Positions 6,315 to 11,854 of a DNA stretch of 14,244 bases are shown here, piece after piece. Source of the stretch: Actinomycetes bacterium. Its GTDB lineage: Bacteria > Actinomycetota > Actinomycetes > Actinomycetales > Actinomycetaceae. A model generated the notes under the pieces. It was not told the DNA's origin and did not search any database. It was given only the letters and a program-made list of their open reading frames with translations. How positions within the stretch are numbered: position 1 is the first letter of the stretch; each line of letters starts with the position of its first letter. Location: positions 1 to 14,244 of the forward strand of contig JAFAAX010000108.1 of NCBI GenBank assembly GCA_023426345.1, given 5' to 3'. Both the position numbers and the translations under genes were made by a program.

Positions 6315-7181
6315 TCACTCGCCGTTGTCGGCCGCGTCCTTCGCCTCGTCGACGGCGTCCTTCACGGCGTCCTTGGCTGCGGCCGCCTTCTTCGCGGCCG
6401 TCTTCCGGGCAGTCGTGGTCTTCTTCGCCGCCGCGTCCTTCACATCCTCGGCGGCGTCCTTGACGTCATCCGCCTTGTCCTCGACGGTCTCCTTGACCTG
6501 AGCGGCCGTGTCCTCGACGGCCTCCTTGACATCCTCCGCCTTGTCCGCCGCCTGATCGGCGGCGTCGGCCACGGTCTGCTCGACGTCGTCGACCTTCTCC
6601 GCGGCCGTGTCGGGCACGGGCACGTCGGTCTCCAGGTCGGCCCAGTACTCCTCGGCCCACGGATCCTCGATGGGTTGGCTGCGCTTCCACAGCAGATAGC
6701 CGACGCCGGCCGCTGAGATGCCCAGTGTCGTCCACCCCAGGGTCTTCGCGACGCGATGGCGCTTGCGCGGCTTCGGGCGGGGGATGGGCGTGGTGAGGGC
6801 CTTCGAGCCCTCCTCGTAGGCCTTCTTCGCGCGATCGGCCAGCGCGCCGTCGGTCGTGGCGGCCGCCGTCACCGCGGAGGCGGCCTTGCTGACGCGCGGC
6901 AGGTAGTCCTCGGTGACCTGGCCCTGGATGTCCTCGAGATAGGGCTTGGCCCGATCCGCGGCGTCCTGGGCGCGCTCGGCGGCCTCGCTGATGTAGGGCG
7001 TCGCCTTGTCGACGGCGGTCTCGTAGGCCCTCTGCGCGCGAGGGGCCGCCCATTCGAGCCCCTGCTCCGTGAGGTCGACGGCCTTGACGGCGGCCTTGCC
7101 GGCCTGCTCGGCGACGGTGTCCCGGAGCTTGAGGGCGGTCGCCTTCAGCTGTTCCGGATCGATGTTCGGGGTGGTGGCCAT
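6315..7181 (-). CDS. Ala/Lys-rich amphipathic-helix protein with one membrane segment
   Basis: A 288-residue protein of unknown function. Residues 1-130 are almost continuous amphipathic helix with repeated Ala/Glu/Lys/Asp patterns (KAVDLTEQGLEWAAPRAQRAY, AAERAQDAADRAKPYLEDI), similar to apolipoprotein- or LEA-like helices. A basic Pro-rich linker (131-146) leads to one membrane helix near 147-165, followed by an acidic stretch (IEDPWAEEYWADLETD). A second helical region follows with heptad-like VKDAAEDVKDA repeats. The tail KKTTTARKTAAKKAAAAKDA resembles the Lys/Ala-rich tails of histone-like proteins. The ATG at 7181 has GGAGGGA three nt upstream, fixing the start. It is transcribed divergently from ppiA and ends in a strong terminator. 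Related proteins are common in actinobacteria but uncharacterised; a role in envelope or nucleoid organisation is only a guess. Confidence 0.8.
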   Translation of the reverse strand: MATTPNIDPEQLKATALKLRDTVAEQAGKAAVKAVDLTEQGLEWAAPRAQRAYETAVDKATPYISEAAERAQDAADRAKPYLEDIQGQVTEDYLPRVSKAASAVTAAATTDGALADRAKKAYEEGSKALTTPIPRPKPRKRHRVAKTLGWTTLGISAAGVGYLLWKRSQPIEDPWAEEYWADLETDVPVPDTAAEKVDDVEQTVADAADQAADKAEDVKEAVEDTAAQVKETVEDKADDVKDAAEDVKDAAAKKTTTARKTAAKKAAAAKDAVKDAVDEAKDAADNGE

Positions 7182-7344
7182 GGTCCCTCCGGTTCGTGTG
7201 GTCGGGCGTTCGCGTGCCCACGGTGCGCGCGGACACGCATCTGACCCCATTGTGCACCGCGGTCGTGTGATGTGCAGCCCATCGGGGCCGCCGCGGGGGC
7301 GCCAGCGGATGTCGCGCGGGCCCGAAGCATGGGAGCATGGACCC

Positions 7345-7866
7345 ATGGACGCCACATTGCACACCACCCTGGGTGACATCATCGTCGAGCTCTACCCCGA
7401 CCACGCCCCCAACACCGTCTCGAACTTCGTGGGCCTGGCCCGCGGGGAGCGCGAGTGGACGCACCCGGCCACCGGCCAGAAGATGCAGACGCCGCTCTAC
7501 GACGGCGTCATCTTCCACCGGGTGATCCCGGGCTTCATGATCCAGGGCGGCGACCCGCTGGGCCAGGGCGTCGGCGGCCCGGGCTACGAGTTCAACGACG
7601 AGATCCACCCGGAGCTGGACTTCAACGAGCCCTACATCCTGGCCATGGCGAACGCCGGCACGCGCAACGGGCGCGGGACCAACGGCTCGCAGTTCTTCAT
7701 CACGGTCGCCCCGACGCCGTGGCTGATGGGCAAGCACACGATCTTCGGCCGCGTCACGGATCAGGCCTCGAAGGACGTCGTGGACGCGATCGCGGCCGTG
7801 CGCACGGGGCGCAACGACAAGCCGGTCGAGGACGTCACGATCACCTCGGTCGACGTCGCCGACTGA
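7345..7866 (+). CDS. ppiA: Peptidyl-prolyl cis-trans isomerase, cyclophilin type
   Basis: A 173-residue single-domain cyclophilin that catalyses proline isomerisation during protein folding; no signal peptide, so cytosolic. The active site is visible as FHRVIPGFMIQGGDP (Arg59, Phe64, Gln67), NGSQFFITVAPTPWL and KHTIFGRV. The usual WLDGKH reads WLMGKH, placing Met where Asp is common. The N-terminus MDATLHTTLGDIIVELYPDHAPNTV matches the normal family start. The ATG at 7345 has GGGAG about nine nt upstream. An earlier in-frame extension exists but lacks family similarity. Its position before rhomboid and crgA matches the conserved origin-proximal actinobacterial order. The stop is only 9 nt before a highly structured intergenic element. 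Confidence 0.95.
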   Translation: MDATLHTTLGDIIVELYPDHAPNTVSNFVGLARGEREWTHPATGQKMQTPLYDGVIFHRVIPGFMIQGGDPLGQGVGGPGYEFNDEIHPELDFNEPYILAMANAGTRNGRGTNGSQFFITVAPTPWLMGKHTIFGRVTDQASKDVVDAIAAVRTGRNDKPVEDVTITSVDVAD

Positions 7867-7875
7867 CCCTCCCAT

Positions 7876-7955
7876 TGACGAGGGCGGCCCCGCGTCCCGC
7901 GGGGCGTCCCCCTCCCGCAACGCCAGGTCCCGCGAGGGGGGCGTCGCCCTCGTCA
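7876..7955 (+). ncRNA. 80-nt structured element able to form a three-way junction
   Basis: Three stems abut with almost no unpaired bases. P1 is TGACGAGGGCG (7876-7886) with CGCCCTCGTCA (7945-7955), 11 bp. P2 is GCCCCGCG (7887-7894) with CGCGGGGC (7898-7905), 8 bp and a 3-nt loop. P3 is GTCCCCCTC (7906-7914) with GAGGGGGGC (7934-7942), 9 bp including one G-U pair and a 19-nt loop. Only GT (7943-7944) is unpaired at the junction. It lies between the ppiA stop and the rhomboid gene, so it may be an elaborate terminator, an mRNA stability element or a regulatory leader. GC-rich DNA folds easily, so function is unproven. Confidence 0.45.
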
Positions 7956-7965
7956 CGGAGGAGGA

Positions 7966-7989
7966 ACCGGCCCCGGCTCGCGGGCCGGT
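7966..7989 (+). promoter_or_regulatory. Hairpin in the rhomboid gene leader
   Basis: ACCGGCCC (7966-7973) pairs perfectly with GGGCCGGT (7982-7989) around an 8-nt loop. It follows the three-way element by 10 nt and ends 22 nt before the rhomboid ribosome binding site (GGAAGGA, 8012-8018). There is no T-run, so simple termination is not obvious; it may modulate expression of the downstream gene. Confidence 0.4.
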
Positions 7990-8022
7990 CCCAGTGAGGA
8001 CGAGCCTCCCCGGAAGGACACC

Positions 8023-8874
8023 ATGAGCACCGACGTTCCCCGGTTCGGACAGCGGTCCGACCCCGCGGCGGCCCCCGACTGCCCCCGCCACCCCGGCGTG
8101 CGGGCCGTCGACTACTGCAAGCGGTGCCACCGGCCGATGTGCGTCCAGTGCCGCGTGCCCGTCGAGGTCGGCGCCATCTGCGTGGACTGCGCGAAGCAGA
8201 ACCGGCTGCGCCGGACCACGCGCACGCCCGTCGTCACCTACGGGATCATCGCCGCCTGCGTCGCGCTGTACCTCGTCGGGATGGTCTCCCACAGCGCCGA
8301 GCAGGCGTTCGTGTTCGCTCCGGTGCTCGGCTACTTCCAGCCCTGGCGGTTCCTCACCACGGCGTTCCTCCACGCCTCGGTGCTGCACATCCTGTTCAAC
8401 ATGCTCGCCCTGTACTGGGTGGGCCGTTCCATCGAGCCGGTGCTCGGGCATTGGCGCTTCGCGGTCCTCTACCTGCTCAGCGCCATCGGGGGTTCCGCGG
8501 CGGTGCTCGCCTGGTGCCTCATCAGCCCCTCCGCCTGGACGATGGCGACGGTCGGCGCGTCGGGCGCGGTCTTCGGCCTGTTCGCCGCCGTGTTCGTCCT
8601 GCAGCGCATGAGCGGGGCGGACACCACCTCGGTGCTGGTGCTGCTCGGCATCAACTTGGTCTACGGGTTCATGCAGTCCAACATCTCGTGGCAGGCCCAC
8701 GTCGGTGGGTTGATCACGGGGTTGGTGGTCACCTGGGTGTTCGCGCGCCTGGCGCGCCCGCGCCAGGGGGTGACGCTGCGCCGCCAGGAGCAGTGGGCGG
8801 GCGCGGCGTCGGCCGGGATGGCGGTCGCGCTGATCGCCGTGATCGCGGGGCTCTACGCACTGCTGCTCGTTTGA
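8023..8874 (+). CDS. Rhomboid-family intramembrane serine protease with N-terminal zinc finger
   Basis: A 283-residue membrane protease that cleaves transmembrane substrates inside the bilayer. Residues 20-56 contain Cys20, His23, Cys32, Cys35, Cys40, Cys43, Cys53 and Cys56, a B-box-like double zinc-binding pattern typical of actinobacterial rhomboids. The membrane core starts near residue 70 with about six helices. Catalytic elements are GASG with Ser180, QAHVGG with His226, and the oxyanion-region motif HILFN (His122 to Asn126). A further helix lies at the C-terminus. The ATG has GGAAGGA four nt upstream. It lies between ppiA and convergent crgA, with 13 nt between the two stops. Substrates are unknown. 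Confidence 0.93.
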   Translation: MSTDVPRFGQRSDPAAAPDCPRHPGVRAVDYCKRCHRPMCVQCRVPVEVGAICVDCAKQNRLRRTTRTPVVTYGIIAACVALYLVGMVSHSAEQAFVFAPVLGYFQPWRFLTTAFLHASVLHILFNMLALYWVGRSIEPVLGHWRFAVLYLLSAIGGSAAVLAWCLISPSAWTMATVGASGAVFGLFAAVFVLQRMSGADTTSVLVLLGINLVYGFMQSNISWQAHVGGLITGLVVTWVFARLARPRQGVTLRRQEQWAGAASAGMAVALIAVIAGLYALLLV

Positions 8875-8879
8875 GACCG

Positions 8880-8897
8880 GTGGCGCCTCAGCGCCAC
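8880..8897. terminator. Bidirectional hairpin between rhomboid and crgA
   Basis: GTGGCGC (8880-8886) and GCGCCAC (8891-8897) pair around a 4-nt loop, starting six nt after the rhomboid stop. The right part lies inside the last codons of convergent crgA and the loop contains its stop. The convergent layout and position support a short shared terminator, but there is no T-run on either side. Confidence 0.5.
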
Positions 8898-9151
8898 TTC
8901 AGGGTCATGAGGAAGCCGACGAGCATGATGGCGATCCCGACCAGGATGTTCCACGCGTGGAACACGGGCACCGGGTACTGTCCGCCGGAGATGTAGTAGA
9001 CCATCAGCCACAGCAGGCCCAGGATCATCAGCGTGATGAAGGTCGGAGCCCACCAGCGCGGACTCAACGGCATGCCGTCGGTCCAGTTGCGGATGTCGGT
9101 GTCCTCGGCGACTTCCCTGCCGTCCTTCTTGCGCTTCTTCGACTCGGCCAC
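8888..9151 (-). CDS. crgA: Cell division protein CrgA
   Basis: An 87-residue membrane protein that helps place and stabilise the division septum and peptidoglycan machinery (in Mycobacterium it contacts FtsZ, FtsQ and penicillin-binding proteins; in Streptomyces it inhibits Z-ring formation). The N-terminus is basic (ESKKRKKDGRE). Two membrane helices follow, about residues 33-53 (PTFITLMILGLLWLMVYYI) and 63-83, separated by GGQYPVPVFHAWN, a strongly conserved CrgA stretch. It ends in MTLKWR. The GTG start at 9151 has AGGAG about nine nt upstream; the frame stays open much further upstream, but that extension has no family match. It is divergent from the DUF881 operon, as in Mycobacterium. 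Confidence 0.93.
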   Translation of the reverse strand: MAESKKRKKDGREVAEDTDIRNWTDGMPLSPRWWAPTFITLMILGLLWLMVYYISGGQYPVPVFHAWNILVGIAIMLVGFLMTLKWR

Positions 9152-9223
9152 GAAGCAACTCCTGCACAGACTCGTCGGGACGGGGTCCCCGGATGGCCGC
9201 ACTGGTGCGGTGAATGCGGTCCT

Positions 9224-9252
9224 AGCGTAGTCTCGGACGAGGCCCGGGCCAA
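9224..9252 (-). promoter_or_regulatory. Candidate crgA promoter
   Basis: On the minus strand, TTGGCC (9247-9252) and TACGCT (9224-9229) are separated by exactly 17 nt, fitting an actinobacterial housekeeping pattern (TTGNCN, TANNNT). The predicted transcription start is near 9217, giving a leader of about 65 nt before the GTG. An oppositely oriented TAGTCT (9228-9233) could be the -10 box of the divergent DUF881 operon, but has no clear -35. Confidence 0.4.
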
Positions 9253-9283
9253 AAGCGCGCCCCCGGCACACGAGGAGGGCACG

Positions 9284-10081
9284 GTGAGGGGACCCAGGCA
9301 TCCCGGCCGGCGGATCTCCGTCTCCGGCTCCGTCCTGGTGGTCACCCTGGCGTCCGGGATGCTCTTCGCCGTCTCCGCCGCCACCACCCGCGATCACTCC
9401 GTCCACGCCGACGCGGACGTGGTGACACTGGTCCGCGCCCAGCAGCAGACGGTGGAGTCGATGGAGTCGGAGAACGCCGCGCTGCGCGACCAGGTCCGCA
9501 CCGCACTCGACGGCGTCCAATCCGGGGAATCGGGGGCGGCCCCGCCCTCGTCCTCCTCCGCTCCGACTCCGACGCCCACGCCGACGCCCCCGGGGGACGT
9601 TCCCCAGGACCCCGCGACCCCGCCCGTGGATCTCGCCGGCTCCGCCGTCAGCGGACCGGGGGTGACCGTGACGCTCACCGACGCGCCCGCCGGATCGGCG
9701 GCGGCGGACGTCGACCCGGACCTGCTGGTCGTCCACCAACAGGACATCGAGGACGTGATGAACGCGCTGTGGTCCGGCGGCGCGGAGGCGATGACCGTGC
9801 AGGACGCGCGGATCACGGCCGGCACGGTGGTGCGCTGCATCGGCAATGTCATCCTCATCGACGGCACGTCCTACTCCCCGCCCTACCGGATCGCGGCGAT
9901 CGGCGATCCGGACCGGCTGCAGGACGCGCTGGACGCCGATCCGCTCATCCAGATCTACAAGCAGTATGTGGCACGATTCGGTCTGGGGTGGTCCGCGAAG
10001 TCCAGCGACCAGTTGGACTTCGCGGCGCCCACCCAGGAGCAACCGGTCAGGGACGCGCAGGTGATGGAGGATCATGGCTGA
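9284..10081 (+). CDS. DUF881 family membrane-anchored protein
   Basis: A 265-residue protein, equivalent in position to M. tuberculosis Rv0012. It has a short basic N-terminus, one membrane helix (about 11-32), a coiled-coil segment (about 45-77, LVRAQQQTVESMESENAALRDQ), then a Ser- and Pro-Thr-rich linker with a PTPTPTP run (about 84-106). The extracytoplasmic DUF881 domain follows (AGSAVSGPGVTVTLTDAP, LLVVHQQDIEDVMNALWSGGAEAMTVQDARI, IGNVILIDGTSYSPPYRIAAIGD). The fold resembles periplasmic division proteins, but its biochemical role is unknown. GTG at 9284 has AGGAGGG four nt upstream, so longer starts are rejected. It overlaps srtE by 8 bp and is the first gene of the rightward operon. A cell-envelope or division role is inferred from context. 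Confidence 0.9.
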   Translation: MRGPRHPGRRISVSGSVLVVTLASGMLFAVSAATTRDHSVHADADVVTLVRAQQQTVESMESENAALRDQVRTALDGVQSGESGAAPPSSSSAPTPTPTPTPPGDVPQDPATPPVDLAGSAVSGPGVTVTLTDAPAGSAAADVDPDLLVVHQQDIEDVMNALWSGGAEAMTVQDARITAGTVVRCIGNVILIDGTSYSPPYRIAAIGDPDRLQDALDADPLIQIYKQYVARFGLGWSAKSSDQLDFAAPTQEQPVRDAQVMEDHG

Positions 10082-10856
10082 ACACGTCCGCGGGGGCGCC
10101 GCCCAGGTCCGCCGCCGGCCGCGCCAGCAGGAGGGCTCCCGCGGCGGGATCGGGGTCGCGGCCCTCGGCGTGCTCGGGGAGCTCCTCATCACGGTCGCCG
10201 TGGTGCTGGGGCTGTTCGTCTTCTGGCAGCTGTACTGGACGGACTGGCAGACCGAGGGCGGCCGCGACCAGGCCGTCCAGCAGTTCGAGCAGGAGCACCC
10301 CGTGGCGGGGCCGGTCCTGGGCGAGCGGCGCACGGACGCCCCGCCCGTCCCCGACACGCCCGCCGACGGCGGCGTCTACGGCGTCCTCCACGTCCCCAGC
10401 TGGGACTGGATGAGGATCCCGCTGGCCGAGGGCACCGCCGACACGGTCCTGGACCAGGGCTACGCGGGGCACTACGCGACCACGGCGCAGGTCGGCGACG
10501 TGGGGAACTTCTCGGTGGCCGCGCACCGCCGGACCTATGCGAGCAACTTCCGCCACATCGACCGGCTGGCGCCCGGCGACACGGTGGTCATGGAGACCGC
10601 GGCCGCGTACGTCGTCTACACGGTCGACAGCCACGAGATCGTCGAGGCCGACGACCCCACCAACAACCGGGTCATCGCGCCGGTCATCGGGGACGCCAGC
10701 TTCTCCCAGATCCCGACCGAGCGGTGGATGACGATGACGACCTGCCACCCGGAGTACGGCAACAGCCAGCGCTACATCGTCCATCTGCGGTTCGACTCCT
10801 GGACGCCGAAGGACACGGGGCTCCCCCAGGAGCTCCTCGACGAGCCGGCGTCCTGA
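10074..10856 (+). CDS. srtE: Class E sortase
   Basis: A 260-residue membrane-anchored transpeptidase. Class E sortases of high-GC Gram-positives typically recognise LAXTG-type signals and join secreted proteins to peptidoglycan. A basic N-terminal tail precedes a membrane helix (about 29-50). The sortase barrel starts near GVYGVLHVPSWDW. Catalytic residues are visible as His151 in NFSVAAHRRTY, Cys224 in MTMTTCHPEYG and Arg233 in NSQRYIVHL. TTCHP is the class E form of the TLxTC motif. The ATG overlaps the DUF881 gene by 8 bp and has GGAGG three nt upstream. The next gene starts 35 nt later. No sorting-signal substrate is encoded in the window. Confidence 0.93.
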   Translation: MAEHVRGGAAQVRRRPRQQEGSRGGIGVAALGVLGELLITVAVVLGLFVFWQLYWTDWQTEGGRDQAVQQFEQEHPVAGPVLGERRTDAPPVPDTPADGGVYGVLHVPSWDWMRIPLAEGTADTVLDQGYAGHYATTAQVGDVGNFSVAAHRRTYASNFRHIDRLAPGDTVVMETAAAYVVYTVDSHEIVEADDPTNNRVIAPVIGDASFSQIPTERWMTMTTCHPEYGNSQRYIVHLRFDSWTPKDTGLPQELLDEPAS

Positions 10857-10891
10857 CCCGCCCCCAGACCCCGATCGGAGGGACACACACC

Positions 10892-11053
10892 ATGTACGGA
10901 TGGATCTTCCGCCACCTGCCGGGCCCGACCTGGCTCAAGGCGGTCGAGGCGCTCGTCCTCGTCGCGCTGGTGGTCATCGCGCTGTTCCAGTGGGTGTTCC
11001 CCTGGCTGCAGGCGTACTGGGATCTGGGCGGCGGAGCGGGGGTGGAGCAATGA
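10892..11053 (+). CDS. Small single-span membrane protein (53 aa)
   Basis: A 53-residue protein with MYGWIFRHLPGPTWLKAVEALVLVALVVIALFQWVFPWLQAYW split as a short amphipathic start, one membrane helix (about 17-40) and an aromatic interface segment; the tail is Asp/Gly-rich. The ATG has GGAGGG nine nt upstream. Its stop overlaps the trpG start as ATGA (11050-11053), so trpG translation is probably coupled to it. No function is known. Its place after srtE and its coding quality support a real gene, perhaps a small partner of the sortase or the DUF881 protein. Confidence 0.75.
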   Translation: MYGWIFRHLPGPTWLKAVEALVLVALVVIALFQWVFPWLQAYWDLGGGAGVEQ

Positions 11054-11772
11054 CCCGCATCCTGTGCGTCGACAACTACGACAGCTTCGTGTGGACGATC
11101 GTCGGGTACCTCCGCCAGCTCGGCGCCGTGGTGGACGTGGTCCGCAACGACGTCGTCGATCCCGCCTGGTGGCGCGAGCGGCCCGACCAGGGGGGCGCGG
11201 ATGCGGAGGCGGGGGCCGGTTACGACGGCGTGCTGATCTCCCCCGGACCGGGGGACCCGAAGGGGGCGGGGGCCTCGCTGCAGGTGATCGCGGACTGCGC
11301 GGAGCACGCGGTGCCGATGCTCGGCGTGTGCCTGGGACATCAGGCGCTCGGCGAACTCTTCGGCGCGACGGTCGGCCACGCGCCCGAACTCATGCACGGC
11401 AAGACGTCGTCGATCACCCATGACGGGCGAGGCGTCTTCGCCGGCGTGCCCTCGCCGGTGACGGTGACGCGCTACCACTCTCTGGCCGTTGATCCCGCGA
11501 CGATCCCCCAGGACATCCTGGAGGTCACCGCGACGACGGACAGTGGGCTGGTCATGGGCCTGCGCCACCGGACGCTGCCTCTGGAGGGCGTCCAGTTCCA
11601 TCCGGAGTCGGTGCTCACCGAGCACGGCCACCTCATGCTCGCGAACTGGTTGGCGGCGTGCGGGGATGCCGACGCGCCCGCACGCGCCGCGTCACTGGCG
11701 CCCGTCGTCGCCGCGAGTTCGGCGCTGCCGGAGACCCTCGCAACGTCACGGGAGAGTTCGCTCTGGGGCTGA
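11050..11772 (+). CDS. trpG: Glutamine amidotransferase, anthranilate/aminodeoxychorismate synthase component II
   Basis: A 240-residue class I glutamine amidotransferase that releases ammonia from glutamine for a chorismate-using partner (TrpE or PabB), in tryptophan or folate synthesis. The N-terminus ILCVDNYDSFVWTI is diagnostic of TrpG/PabA. The oxyanion region is LISPGPGDPKGAG, the nucleophile is Cys94 in GVCLGHQALG, and the catalytic pair is His184 and Glu186 in VQFHPESVLTEHG. Length is slightly above the usual 190-210 because of a 35-residue Ala/Ser-rich tail and a Gly/Ala-rich insert near 46-57. No synthase partner gene is in the window, so Trp versus folate use is open. It is last in the srtE operon and faces pknB across a large inverted repeat, as Rv0013 faces Rv0014c. 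Confidence 0.93.
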   Translation: MTRILCVDNYDSFVWTIVGYLRQLGAVVDVVRNDVVDPAWWRERPDQGGADAEAGAGYDGVLISPGPGDPKGAGASLQVIADCAEHAVPMLGVCLGHQALGELFGATVGHAPELMHGKTSSITHDGRGVFAGVPSPVTVTRYHSLAVDPATIPQDILEVTATTDSGLVMGLRHRTLPLEGVQFHPESVLTEHGHLMLANWLAACGDADAPARAASLAPVVAASSALPETLATSRESSLWG

Positions 11773-11833
11773 GTCTCAGTGGGGTCCCGTGCAAGAATTC
11801 GCCCGGAACGGGCACTGAAACTCAGGCCCAGAG
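11761..11833. terminator. Large inverted repeat between convergent trpG and pknB
   Basis: The 21-base arms 11761-11781 and 11813-11833 are complementary at 19 positions. Inside them CCCGT (11786-11790) pairs with ACGGG (11808-11812), leaving a 17-nt loop that contains GAATTC. The left arm covers the last codons and stop of trpG; the right arm ends 21 nt short of the pknB stop. It should fold on transcripts from both sides, so a shared bidirectional terminator is likely. The length is greater than that of ordinary terminators. Confidence 0.7.
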
Positions 11834-11854
11834 CAGGAGGCCACTGGCGCGCCC

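Noticed and set aside
9556..9592. Short tandem CCGACG/CCCACG repeat
   Set aside because: It encodes the Pro-Thr linker of the DUF881 protein and is explained by that low-complexity spacer.
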